DNA of 64,000 bases from Polychytrium aggregatum (Eukaryota > Chytridiomycota > Chytridiomycetes > Polychytriales). How positions within the stretch are numbered: the stretch's first letter is position 1; each line of letters starts with the position of its first letter. Under the pieces are notes generated by a model. That model searched no databases, had not been told where the DNA came from, and saw only the letters and a list, made by a program, of their open reading frames with translations. Shown here piece by piece: positions 43,748 to 55,731 of this stretch. A program made the translations under genes and the position numbers. The stretch is from contig NW_026516323.1 of assembly GCF_025602895.1 (NCBI RefSeq), positions 1 through 64,000 on the forward strand, read 5' to 3'.

Positions 43748-46700
43748 TCACTCCGAGACGGCTTCGCGGGCACAGTAGACATGCACCACAAGCCCGTCTG
43801 GATACCGCGCGAATACCGAGCCCGAGATCTTCTTCAGACACGACTGGCACATCTTATCGTCATCAATGTACACTTTTCCGGACTGGTAGTACGACAACTG
43901 CTCCTGGATCTGCGCAGACAGAGAAAGGCAGCGCAGATGATGGCGTGTGCAATGCATAAGAAGACACAGCAAATGGGCTGCGTGATGCCCCCGCCGCAAA
44001 GCTATCAACATCTTTGCAGGGGTATGTATGTGTACCTGAAGGCGATCGGCCAGATGCACGTTTTTCACAATTTGGCTGGCATGGCAGGCCTCGTAGACAC
44101 TCTGGAGGGCCTTGGAGAAGTAGCCCATCATCTCCGCCAGGTTGAGCGACTCGGGAAGCACCTTGAGAACCTGCCAGTCGCATTGGTTGGTATGAGCGGG
44201 TCGCTCGAGGGTCACGGCGAGCCACCGCCCTCTGGTCGGGATTGTAACGGGAGCAACGACAGATCGCCACTGGCGCTTACCTCCTCGACGTGCAGATAGG
44301 GTGCGTATTTCTTCACATACTGGACAACGTCCTCCATGTCCATCTCGCCGCGGCTGGTCAGGCCAATGTAGAGCATCATCAGGTGATGGAAGACCTCTCT
44401 GCTGTGCTCGTCGTGGGAGTTGTAGTACTTTTCACAAAACCTGGATGCCCAGCCCCCGTGGCGTGAGGCGTGGCACATGGTGATAGGAAGGGCAGTGTTA
44501 TGAGTGAGAACATTGGGTGCGGATCAGAAAGTGCCATCGTGTGATGACAGCCGAAGCCGAGGCCATTCTCGGGGTCAGGAAGGCAATTGCAGATTGGCTC
44601 GGAGGTGTGCCGGGCAACAGAGACTTACGCTTCGGCAGCAGAGTACTTCTTCAGCTTTTCGACATAGATCTTCAGGACCTCTGGGTATCTCTTGAGCTTG
44701 CGGAACAAGATGGCGCGCTCCTCAAAGAAATCTGGTGCGCGGGATCACAGCACAGGTGAGTCGACAGCGTCGGCACCAGCCAGCGAGGCAAGTGCGAGGT
44801 TTTGTGGAGAGCGCTGCTTACCGTCGTCTGGGATCCGTCGGAGGATGAGCTCGGGTGCGTATAGGTCGGACTTTTCCAGGAATTCGACGAGATCCTTTTC
44901 GCATTCATTCGACTCGCTCGCGGCAAGTGTCTGGTCATGATTCTCCTGGTCTGCAACGGGGTGTCATTGGGAACGGCATCGGAGCGTGAGCCGATGCTCC
45001 AGGCTACACTGATCCTGCAACCGCAAACGGTGACGAAGGAGGTACTGAAACTGACCTGCCGCTCGCTTTCGAAGTAAAGCAAGCTGGTTGAAATATCCCA
45101 GCGCCAGACGATTGTGCAAGTCTTTGGACCGCATGTCCATGTCGGTAACAATGTGCTTCAGGAACGGCAGCGATGACTCGGGCGAGTGGTGGTCGAGGTG
45201 GATCAGGATTTTGGACGCCTGGGCTAGGGTGACCTGTTCAGCCAGAGAGAGAGAGAGAGACCAAGTCAGTCCAAAGGGCGACAGCTGCTGTGGCCGGACT
45301 CATCCCAAGAGCAGCAACCGCAAAATATCTGGGGATGTAGCTGCAGCGGACAAGTACCTCATCGAACCGATCGACGAATATCTAGACATCAAAGTAGGAA
45401 CAAGAATGGGAGGAATGGTACTATGAGATGCAAAGCGTCAAGTCTGCAGAGCAAGCCGATTTTGAGTCGGCTGTGGTATGTGGCCATAGCGGCTGAAACG
45501 AACACGGCATTTGCATGCCAAGATTGAAAGCAGCAGCACCAGGCAGTGGCATCGTACACTGGCCACCAGCGCGGGGGCGTTCTGGATCACCAGAAGGGAG
45601 TATTCGAGGATCAGATCCAGTTGATCGAACTTGATGCGCTGCAGGTACTCGACAAGCTCTGAACACATGCGCAGTTTGACTTGAGGGTCGTCGGACTGGA
45701 TTTCGCTGATGCAGGATGGCGGAATGTCCAAGGAAGAAGGCCGGGGTTACGGTTTAGTACCGGTGGGTCACATATGTATGGCGCCTCGCAAGCCATCGTT
45801 GGCTTGAGAGTGGGGAGTCATGAAGGAGGACGAAACGAGAGCGTACACGGGATGCTGTTATAGTGGCAAAACTCACGCAGTGAGGTACTCCATAGCTCTT
45901 TGGTGCATCCCTCGAGACCGATAAAAATCCAACAGCGCTTTGAGTTTCTGTGGGGCCATTGCAACCATTGCAATCATTGCAGTCAGTAGCAACGTGCATC
46001 CAATAGGGTCAATCAAGGGTTGATGCCGCAATAACGATGCAGCATCGGCGGAGAGGATCGTGTCGGCAAGACCATGCCAACACATCAACAGCGCAAGACA
46101 CAGCATCGATGCACCAAGATACGCAGCGACCTGCGTCAGTGCTGCCCCATTCCAGACATGTCTACAAGTGTCCACGCAGAAGCCCCCGGCTGACGCCTCA
46201 CCTTTGCATCACGCAGGAGCGTCTCGGTGATCTCGACATCGCAGCTGTTTGTCACGTTCATGAGGGGACCAACCATGCCGTCGTTGATGGCCAGATACAC
46301 TTTCAGCAGCGTCGTGTCGACCAGCTGCATCAGATACAGGGTCTCCTCCAGCTCGGCCCGGAGCGAGTCTTTGCGGCGGGGCTCTGACACGACGGCATAT
46401 CGGCCCTCGAGATTGTTCTTGAGCTCGGACAGAATGTTTCGTTGACCGGTGAGGTAGATGACCAGGATCTCGAGAGCTTTGGGGTCTGTGCGGTGATGGT
46501 GCAAAGCAGCGTACCGTCAGCGGGATGACGTTGGCCAGGCACAGGTCGTGGAGCTTGGGTCATGTCAGTTGGGCAGCCTGGTAGGATGGAATTTGTCCAC
46601 GGCGACCCCGGAATAGCCAGGAAGCAAGGGTGCATGATCAAACCAGAGCGCAGACGGACCGGACTCGGGCGCAGTTTCGGTTGGCTCATCGTCAGGGTCG

Positions 46701-48876
46701 ACGACGGCGAGGTCAGGGAACAGGTTGATGACGTCGATGGGCGAGGCATCCAGCTGCTCCAAGATCTCGATCGCCTCCTTGTACTTTTTCTCGACAGCGA
46801 ACATGTGGTAGGCATGCAGCGCCCTCACCCGGACGATGTTTGCTTTCTGTGGACAGCAATGGCGGATCCCCCATACGAGCGCCATCAAGCCGTTAGCCGA
46901 GCTGCCTGTCTCAACCGTAACCCTCCCACAAGCAAGCTCGGACATATGCGCGGCACACCTTTTCTTCCGGAGAGGCAAACTCCAGATCCTCGATCAGCTG
47001 CTCGGCGGCCTGGTGCTTGCCAAGCACGATCAGGTCCTCGATCTGATCCTCGAAGTCGACCATGAAGAGTCTCCACACCGAAGTCGAGCTGGCGACGTAG
47101 ATGGAGTCGCCGATGGCGAGGTGTCGACAGCCGGTTGATGAATCGAGCGTCTGCACGGCGCGCCCTGACTTTGTGCTCTTGACTTCGATGCCGACAGAGG
47201 TGAGTGCGACCGCATAAGGAGACGAAAAGACTGCAGGCAGCTTGGGTGTGAGTAGCAAGATCTGGTTGTGGACTCGGACGACATACTCTGGGCAGACAAC
47301 GCGGAAGGCCGGGCGGATTCGGGGCTAAACGAAGGCAGCTGGGCTTCAACAGCGACGGTATGACTTACAGAGCTCCTCGGGATATGCAGACCACTCCAGG
47401 AAGCTGATCGGCGGACCTGTTCCGTCCAGATTGATGAATATTGTCTTGGAACCTGATACACACAAGGTTCGCTGTTAGACGGAGAAGAAGCAGGCAGTCG
47501 TGCGCTTTCGATGATTCACAGATCTCGAGGTCATGTCGAGGATGCATCGGGCCCTTGGGCTCGATCGAGGCGCTTGAAGCCACCGGCCATCACAGCGTCG
47601 GAGAGATCCGGTCCGTCATACCTTCTGAGTTGTATGCCAGGATGGTGTTGTCGGAGATGCGAACCATCGCAGGGCGGTTGTTGCGGCCGGCCGTGCCGAC
47701 CTGCAACGAGATGTCGGCCGTGGCACCCGTTTGGAGATTGATGAAGACGAAGGATTTGGGCAGGGCCGCTACGATCTTGTCTCCGTCGATCCACATCATC
47801 GAGCGCACTCGGTCGGCCGTGGCGAGCGACTGTGCCAGGTGCAATGATTATTGAGGGTAGTGAAAGGTGAAATCGCCGATGCGACCGGCACAAGATGCAA
47901 TCGTCGTTGAAGGCCGAATGACAGGACCTTAGTTAGCCCCAGATACGGACGACCCATCTCGGGCTGGAATGCCGAAATCAGCGGCCAACGACCCTGGCAC
48001 AACAGCCCTCGTTGGCGGACGTTGCGTCGCTCTTACCTGAACCTCGAGCCACGATCTTGACCTGCGATCGTATTCCATCAGAATCAGCCTCTTTTTCACG
48101 ACGACACAAGCCTTGAACCGTCCGGGCTCGCTCGTCGACGGGGGAGCAAAGGAGGCTTCCTCCAGCCCGACTGAAGCAAGGTCTCGCGGCGATTGCACCA
48201 GGCCGGTTGAGAGCCGGGACAGTGGCTCGCTGGTTCCTCGATCGACCGTTGGGGGGCTCCATATCGAAACGAGACTACATCCGCGAGCTGACGGGAGCGG
48301 AGCAATGAGCGAGAGGGTGCCCAGCTCGTAGACCGATGCGGCGCCGTCTGCACCATTCAAAGGGAGATGGGGCTCGGTTGGTCAGTGCCGAAGTTCAGCC
48401 CAAAGCATTCTTGGCCAGAGCGAGAATGGCATGTGGGCTCCAGCAGCGACGCCGGCGCCGTCATCCATCCCGCTCTGGCCGTGCAGTCAAGACGGTCGAG
48501 TTGGATGGAGAGCGGTTGGCAGGGCAATGGGACTGGTTTGGGTGGAAGGGCGGCGCTGCAAGCATGGCCCTGGACTCGCCTGAGCCAGGGTATCGCAGGA
48601 TAGACCGACGAGCACACCTGAGAGCACCCAGCAGCAGCCGAGCTCTGGAATGGGGACGATTTGGTCGATGGACTTTTTGGCGAACCCCTGCAGGACCTGG
48701 ACGAGATTGATGCTGAACTCGGGCTCGTCCTCGATGGTGTAGACGAGGATGGAGCCATCGTCCGAGCCCACGAGCAGACGATTGTGGTAGGTGGCCAGGG
48801 ACTCGATCCTGAGAGGGAGGCTGTCGATGACGGTCTGTGCTCGAAAGACCTCATAGGCCTGCGGGCTGCTGGCCAT
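43748..48876 (-). CDS. VPS39: VPS39/Vam6, HOPS complex subunit
   Basis: A gene of about 14 exons. VPS39 is the HOPS tethering subunit that binds Rab7/Ypt7 and drives vacuole or late-endosome fusion. The N-terminus has AYEVFRAQTVIDSLPLRIES and LLVGSDDGSILVYTIEDE, the first blades of the citron-homology beta-propeller; further blades are coded at 48347-48037, 47829-47629 and 47324-46959 (for example SVYELGTLSLIAPLPS and YVASSTSVWRLFMVDFED). The clathrin-repeat-like solenoid follows: ALEILVIYLTGQRNILSEL, KLKALLDFYRSRGMHQRAMEYL, LDLILEYSLLVIQNAP, FFEERAILFRKLKRYPEVLKIY and VVQYVKKYAPYLHVEE. The last exon carries the terminal zinc-binding motif CQSCLKKISGSVFARYPDG, ending VVHVYC. The start at 48876 matches the family's N-terminus. 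Exon limits around 46500-46600 could not be settled. Confidence 0.88.
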
Positions 48877-49250
48877 GTTGGAGGAGGGCCGACGGGCGGA
48901 GCAGATGAAGGGAGTGGCGGCAGCTTGCGAGATGGATGGATGCGAGAGCAGGAATCCAGGGCGTGCGAGCACCGACCCTCGACTTGGCCATCCCTGATCC
49001 AAGCTGAGACCGACATGGACACCCCCAGACATGCATCGACATGCCGAGGGCAGCCCCAATGGATCAGCGCAGCATCGAGCTATTCTATTTGGACCTGTGC
49101 TGCCGTCACTCATTGAGAAACCAGGTTTGGAATATCGCCAGCACTACATCACGAACAGTTGAGGAGATCATCGGAGGCTAGAACAAAACGCTGAACAGCT
49201 GTGCTGATTTACGATGATGCAGGAAGCGCCAGCGGCTCGATTCCGCCCGA
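48877..49250. other. intergenic between VPS39 promoter and GT31 3' end
   Basis: No coding signal; contains the upstream region of VPS39 and the 3' UTR of the glycosyltransferase gene. Confidence 0.4.
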
Positions 49251-50234
49251 TCAAATGAAGGGCAGGACAAACCGGGCGGCGGCGTTCATGAACCACTTGT
49301 CGTCCTTGAGTCTGTGAATCAGGATGGTGCCGCTGGTATAAGGATGTGACCAGCCCTGCTTGAACTCGGGGGCGTCGTAGTGCTCGGAGTCTTCCGAGAT
49401 CCAATGGATCCTCTTGCCAGAGTGGATCATCCATTTGGCAACCATAAAGTCCTCCTGCCCGACCTTGTTCTCGGCGCAATACTCGCACTCTTGGCTGATC
49501 CAGCGGACGAGGTCGTAGGAGAGAGCATAGCCCATGCCGGTCATGAAGCCGCTGAACTGGCGCCCGTAGTAAGCGAGATTGCGTGGGATCCCGGCAAGGC
49601 GGGCCTCGAGGTTGGGCAGGTGCAGGAAGACGTCGTCGTCAGTCTTCATGACGTAGTCGTAGGCCGGCAGCTGGAGGGTACCGACGACAGACGGGCTGTG
49701 GGGGCGGCCGACAAACTCAAAATACGAGTAGGTCTTGCCCATGTCCATGTTCTCGGTGCAGGAGTCGAGGATGATGATGTCGCGATGGTTGATGGCCTCG
49801 AAGTGGACCATCGAGGCATACCAGCCCGCATTTTCCTGATCGATCGAGCACATGACAAAGTACACATCGGTGTGTTCGGGCTTGAGGCGCATGTACGTCG
49901 ACCTGATCATCATCCGGCGCTGGAACTTGGCTGGCACCGTCAGGATTCCCACCAGGATGCGGGGCGAACCCAAAGCAATATCCGGATAGTCGATGGACGC
50001 CAGATCGCCTTCGGGACGTGGTGCGAGAGCAGAGTCAGGATCCGGTTCATGGATGGACGCGGATGAATTGGAGAAACCGCCGGTCGAATCGCCGGTCTGG
50101 CTGATGCGGCTGTTGCTGAATACTTGCTCTGGGCGACGTGGGCTCCCAAGCTGCTGCCAGCCGATGACGAGCAAGAACAGCAGAACCACAGTGGCAAGGA
50201 GAACAAGTCTTCGCCGCATCTTTGGATGGATCAT
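49251..50234 (-). CDS. GT31 beta-1,3-galactosyltransferase-like type II membrane enzyme
   Basis: Intronless, 327 residues. A short basic N-terminus (MIHPKMRRR) and one hydrophobic segment (LVLLATVVLLFLLVIGW) make a type II Golgi-membrane protein. The luminal domain has the GT31 motifs in order: RRMMIRSTYMR, VYFVMCSID, NHRDIIILD followed by MGKTYSYFEF, DYVMKTDDDVFLHLPNL with the metal-binding DDD, and GQEDFMVAKWM with the ED of the acceptor site. The enzyme should add galactose or N-acetylglucosamine in beta-1,3 linkage to glycans; donor and acceptor cannot be told. The in-frame extension to 50453 upstream of MIHPKM lacks a signal and is probably leader. Confidence 0.85.
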   Translation of the reverse strand: MIHPKMRRRLVLLATVVLLFLLVIGWQQLGSPRRPEQVFSNSRISQTGDSTGGFSNSSASIHEPDPDSALAPRPEGDLASIDYPDIALGSPRILVGILTVPAKFQRRMMIRSTYMRLKPEHTDVYFVMCSIDQENAGWYASMVHFEAINHRDIIILDSCTENMDMGKTYSYFEFVGRPHSPSVVGTLQLPAYDYVMKTDDDVFLHLPNLEARLAGIPRNLAYYGRQFSGFMTGMGYALSYDLVRWISQECEYCAENKVGQEDFMVAKWMIHSGKRIHWISEDSEHYDAPEFKQGWSHPYTSGTILIHRLKDDKWFMNAAARFVLPFI

Positions 50235-51458
50235 TCCGGCGCGGGGCAGATAGATTGAGTGCTTGGAGACAATCAAAGAGACCAGGAACAGCCAAGGGCG
50301 AGGATTCGCTCGGCACCGCAGAACGACAGACACCAGCAAGGTGGAAACAGCCGCGACGGGAAAGAATACTGAGACCGTCGACGTCGAGCCGCGCAGAATC
50401 GAAGCGACGGAGCCAATGCCGGAGGAAACCAAGTGGAATGGCGGCGTCGGCAATCAGGCGTTGGGAGTGTGCTTGCGATGCGCCCGCCATTTCAGGGACC
50501 AAGCCTGGCGGTTGTTTGGGCATTGCAGTGCAACACGCGGATTGAGGAAAGTTGATCGACGCTGCCCTTGCTGGGACGAACTCGGCTGATGGGATAGACC
50601 GAACCTGATCTTGACCCTGCGTCTTCCTCATTCATTCGAGATGTGTGCTCTTTCCCTGACTTGCAGCGACTGCATCTGCAGCAACTGGCTGGTCCACTTT
50701 GTGCCCGCTCGCTCAATGCGTGTCTTGGCTCACACTGGGAATCACCACAGGCCAAGCATTGCCAGCCCAAGTCCCACAGAAGAATCGCCAGGATCCCGCC
50801 TCGGATCCACGGCAGCGAGGATCGCCATCCCGCTTTTGGAAGAGGTCTCGGATCCAGCAACATATCGGGTGCATGGATGAATTACTCGCCGAGTGGCTCC
50901 GTAACATTGATGCCTTCTTTGGTGAGATCGGTCCAGCCAAGAGATGTGGCTATCACCAAAGCACAATGGTACGTATTTTTCTTCAATGGCTGTGGAGTCG
51001 ACTTGATCAAGAGGCGAACGTTACCAAGCATAATCTGCTAAATACACTTGGCACGAGGCTAGGCAATAGTTGAAACTTGGATTTATGGAGCGAGAGCGAG
51101 AGTGGGTGTTTGAGGCGACAGACAATGGGCGAGATCAGAAAACAGCCAAGCACACAGTGGCAGACTGGAGTGGTCAATGCCATTCGTCAAATCTCCCTGA
51201 TGAGGCGGGATCTGTCCAAATTCGAATCATCTCTTATCACAGAGTGTTTCAGAGTCGCGTCAACAACATGAAACAATCAAAGTAGTGTTTTCTGCGATTT
51301 CCGCTTTTGATCAAATGAAACACCCATTTCTGCCATCAACTGATGACCGAAATCGGGAGATAAAAACCAAGAATTGTCGCCCTCCCAAGGCGGTTCGGTC
51401 CTCATCCCGTTTGGTTTCGCCAGCAGCTGTCCTCATTCAAACTTCCTTCTGTCGAACC
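50235..51458. other. intergenic, one possible short exon
   Basis: About 1.2 kb between divergent genes. One frame at 50874-50969 reads MDELLAEWLRNIDAFFG and on to a GTACGT donor-like site, with helical character, but no partner exon or domain was found. The region before 51459 is the promoter and leader of the kinase-WD40 gene. Confidence 0.4.
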
Positions 51459-54400
51459 ATGTCCGATAAACCCTGGTACATCCCCGAGGAAGCCATCACC
51501 GACAGGTCTGCCAATCCACTCGCAGCCGGCGGGTTCGGTGAGGTTTTCACTGCCTCATACTACGGTGCCCCTGTCGCCGTCAAGCAGCTCTATCGAGGCT
51601 ACAACCAGAACGAGCTCGCCGACTTTGGCCGCGAGATTGGCATCTGGCACAGACTCAGTCATCCTCATGTCCTCCAGCTCCTCGGTGCATGCGACACCAC
51701 CGCCAAGCCCTTCATGGTCTCGCCGTTCATGCCCAACGGTACTCTCCACAACCACTTTACCACCGCACCCAATCCCCGACCCCTTGGCGAGAAGATCCGC
51801 CTCCTCTACGAAATCTCCTCTGGCATGGCCTATCTCCACGGCAACAACATTGTCCACGGCGACCTCAAGTCCCTCAATGTGCTGCTGGATGGCTCATCCA
51901 ATGCCGTCGTGACCGACTTTGGCATGTCCCGCACCAAGCACACCTCGGCCACGGCCAACCGCACCCGCCGCGACCAGCCGATGGGCGGCACCCTTGACTA
52001 CATGGCTCCAGAGATGCTCGATGATGACGACCCAGCTGGATCTTCAAAGGCCACCGATGTCTATGCATTCGGCGTCACCATGTACGAGGTCCTCAACGAC
52101 TGTAATCCCATTTGGTCAACCAACGACGGTCAGCCAATGCGACCCACGGCTATCGAGCGCCAAGTCGTTAAAGGAAATCGACCCAAGCAGTTCGATGGCA
52201 TCCCCGACGACATCCGGGCCCTCATCGAGCGCTGCTGGCACCAAGATCCCACTCAGCGACCCAAGTTTCCCGAGATCCTTGCCATCCTCCGCCAGTCCAC
52301 TGAGATCTACCACATTCAAGACCGAGAGCACAGACCGGCTCTAGTTGCTCCTCGCCGTTTGGAGTCGTTCCAGGCAATCCAACAAGCTCTCACTCCTCGT
52401 ATGTCCTTACTTGCTCCTCTCACTCCGGAGGCCCCTTCCTCCCCTGCAATCCTGACATCCAAGCCAGTCCCTGTCAGGAACCTGGCAGACGCACAGCATC
52501 TGCTCCATGTCGGCGGCGATGCTGAGTTTGATTCGGACGAAGACGATGACGATGAATTCGATCTCTGGTTTGCGGTCTCCGATGGAAACGACTCTATCAG
52601 CTACCAACGAACCTTCACCAACGTCTATGCCCAGTCCCGCAATCAGCAGCAGCTCACTCTGTTGATCTCGGCCATCGCCACATCGCAGTCTCCTCTGACC
52701 ATCCGAATGATTGCTGACCTCTTTGGCATCGAGATCCGAATCGTCCGTCGGTGCATCAAGGAACTCGGATCCGTTCTCGATCCCGGAAAACTGAACCGCG
52801 ACAAGCAAAGCGGCACAGAGACCAAATCCCAGAAACACAAGTCGATAGTCGCCTACCTGCTCGGAGACGAATCTGCCGACGAGATCTTTCATGCTCTCCC
52901 AAGTTTCCACATCACATTCGCCTCACGGTGCCTCTCTGTGATCTTATCCCTCGAGCCTGTAGTCAACGTTTGCGATATCTACGACTTTCATGACAATATT
53001 CACAACTTTGAAGACCGAATCAGAGCCAAGATCACACCGACTCTCCGATATAGTGTTGCCCATTGGATCACCCACTTTGTGTGGTGCATTAACGAAGAAT
53101 CGTTTGACCGACAAATCTGGAAGCAGTATCGCATCTCAGGCTCGGGCGATTTGCTTGGCCGTCTTTTCGCGAGCCATGTGTTTTTCTGGCTTGAGGTGGG
53201 CTCCCTTATCGGCATGATTCCGGAACTGATAACCCAGCTCCACTCGCTGGGGGAGACACTCGCCCTGGCCCCTAGCACGGTGGCCGATGACATCACCAAG
53301 GAGCTGGTCAAGGACGGGTATCGATTCATCCGCGAGTTTGCCGATCCGATCATCAAGAGTGCACCACAGGTGTACAACTCGGGGTATGCATTCACACCGA
53401 AGGAGACGGCGATCTACAGGGCATACGCTGCCCGACTTGAAGTCAAAATCCCCTTCCTGGTTACACTTGGATCCAAGAACCACTGGGATAGCCCAGCGCA
53501 ATCGACTGAGGGACACTTGGAGCCAGTTAGCTGGGTTGGTGTCTCCTCAGATGGTACCTGGTTCGCATCGAAGGCGAAGGAAAACATTAAAATTTGGGAT
53601 GTCGCCACCGGCGGGGTGAATTTACACCCTTCTGTATATGGAAGCGTTGCCGCATTAACGATCTCGCCAGATGGCAAAACGTTCGTGATTGTCGGAGAAG
53701 ATTGTACCATCAAACATATTGACGCGCGAACAGGGAAGCTCAAGAAAACGTTTACTAATCATCTCGACGACAAAAAGCCCTCGGCCCTTTCTCCCGATGG
53801 CAAGTTTGTGGCTATTGTGAGTAACAATCCTTATGATCGTCCTTATTACATCAAATTATGGGATACTATCACCTGCAGTTCAAAGGTTACCCTCAAGGGA
53901 CACACAAACGATGTGAACTCCGTGGCCATCTCCCCTGATGGCAAGTGGATTGTCTCTGGTTCGAGTGACAACACTGTCAGGATCTGGGACGCCACCACAG
54001 GTCAGGTGAAGCAAACTCTCGAGGGACATATAAGCTTGGTGATGTACGTGGCCATCTCACCCGATGGCAAGTGGATTGTCTCTGGCTCTTGGGACAAGAC
54101 CATCAAAGTATGGGATGCCGCCACTGGCCAGTTGAAACATACCCTCGCTGGACACACAAATCCTGTCCGCTCAGTAGCTATCTCGGCCGACGGCAACACA
54201 ATTCTCTCTCGTCAATTTAGCGACGACCATCAAATCGTCTGGGTTCATAGTGGTGATGATTTTGTTTGTTCCTCCGATCACCCATCAACTTTTTCGGCAG
54301 CAATCATTTCTCCAGTCACCCTTACCTCGAATGAATGGGTCGAAATTGACAATCAAGCCCAATGGATCCGCCACGGAATTCATGCAGCCAAATTACCTAT

Positions 54401-54734
54401 ATCATATGGTCGTCGCGATTTTGCCCCACGATTGGCCATCCTTTGGACAACTGAGTCCCCGCACTTGCCCACTACTATTCTGGTAAGTTCAATCGCTACC
54501 CATCCCTCGCTTGAAACCTTCTTTCTAACACTTCAATAATTACAGCCCGTGTATCTCAAAACGCCGGAGATCAAGGCGGCCATCACCAAATATCTTCGAA
54601 ATTCGACTGACCCCGAGATTCAAGCGCGCGCTCCCTCTACTCAAGCCAATTCGACGACGAAAGTCGAGGAAGCCAAACAGATTGAAGTTGAAAAGCTCAA
54701 GGGATTATCCAAGTGGCTTCGCAAGCTAGCCTAA
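51459..54734 (+). CDS. TKL-type kinase fused to a STAND-like C-terminal half with WD40 repeats
   Basis: Two exons (51459-54482, 54546-54734) give 1070 residues. The kinase occupies residues ~15-285: AAGGFGEV, VAVK lysine, HGDLKSLN, DFG and MAPEM; it is complete and close in sequence to the kinase at 12 kb. A Ser/Pro linker and an acidic run lead to a region (~381-674) that matches, block by block, the part after the NACHT of the SAM-TIR-NACHT gene: INVCDIYD-type VVNVCDIYDFHDNI, TLRYSVAHWITHFVW, HVFFWLE, YRFIREFADPIIKSAPQVYN and FTPKET. Six to seven WD40 repeats follow (~683-934), then AQWIRHGIHAAKLP and a Lys-rich tail. There is no P-loop, so the NTPase has been replaced by a kinase. Its single intron lies at the same place as the last intron of the SAM-TIR-NACHT gene. 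Likely role: kinase output controlled by a WD40 sensor, by inference. Confidence 0.87.
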
Positions 54735-54952
54735 CCAACCAAATTTAAGTGTTCGTCGTGTCAAAATTATGGGGTATTCCCACGTATTTCGTTTATTCAA
54801 TAGAGCATATACTTGCTTCATGAACTCGGATATATGCCCACAGTGTGGGCTGATTTGTGTCCATATGCATAGCGAGAGGATCAAGTTCGGTGCCTTGTGC
54901 TGCGAGCAAAGCTCGAGAAAATCAGAGGAGACAGGAATGATCTCGTCAGTGC

Positions 54953-55468
54953 ATGCTGGACATTTGCGAGGGCTACAGGATCGAGAACCCATACCAGTTC
55001 TCGCTCCCGAAGTGCGAGGTGATGTTTACAGAACAGCATCCGGAGAAGGATGCCAAGGTACACCTGTACGGCAAGGAGCTGTCAGTCGCCAAGGAGTTCC
55101 GATACCTCGGAGCCATCGTCGACATCAACGGCTTCAGGATGGACCGCCAGATCCAGAACCTCACACACAAGGCTCGAGGTGCCGCCGACAAGTTGGTGAA
55201 GCACGGAATGAGCCTGGGCCGATACTCGGCCAAGACGGTGACGAGGGTGTTCAAGACCTTTGTTCGGCCCATGCTCTGGTATGAACTGACCCTCGAAGTG
55301 CTCCAGAAGCAGCAAGCGGTGACACTCAGACGAGCACAGATGCACTGTCTGACCCGACTCTTCAGAGTGGTGCGGAGCAACAAAAGAATGGGCTTGTACA
55401 GCCGGTTGTTGTCAGCCCGAGCGTTCCATTCAGCCAGGCCATGCCACAACCGATGGGTACGCCCCTGA
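54953..55468 (+). pseudogene. relic of a non-LTR retrotransposon reverse transcriptase
   Basis: The 172-codon open frame reads LPKCEVMFTEQHP, then LYGKELSVAKEFRYLGAIVD and GFRMDRQIQNLTHKARGAAD, the segment after the catalytic core in LINE-type reverse transcriptases (thumb region). The catalytic YxDD part is absent, and the sequence upstream to 54735 has no matching frame, so only a 5'-truncated or decayed piece remains. It sits directly behind the kinase-WD40 gene. Confidence 0.7.
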
Positions 55469-55731
55469 AGGCGTGACCACTCTTGATGAGCGAGGAGGCA
55501 GCTGGTGCGGGCTCTGGTGTAGTAAACTATTCCAGCAAATTATATTCATCAAAGGAGCCATTATATTCTGCAAGGCTGACTACAACTGCCTGTGGCAATC
55601 GCGGGGGAGGGACGATGTCCGTTGATACAAATACTATTTTGAGGACTTGGAAGGGGATTGACTCACAGTACCGCGTTCGCGCTGCGGGTCAGGACAATCA
55701 ATTGGTTCGGATCAAGGTCATAGCCAAGAAT

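Noticed and set aside
50874-51073. Small helical protein starting MDELLAEWLRN
   Set aside because: A single short frame with a donor-like site but no following exon, domain or repeat elsewhere in the window.
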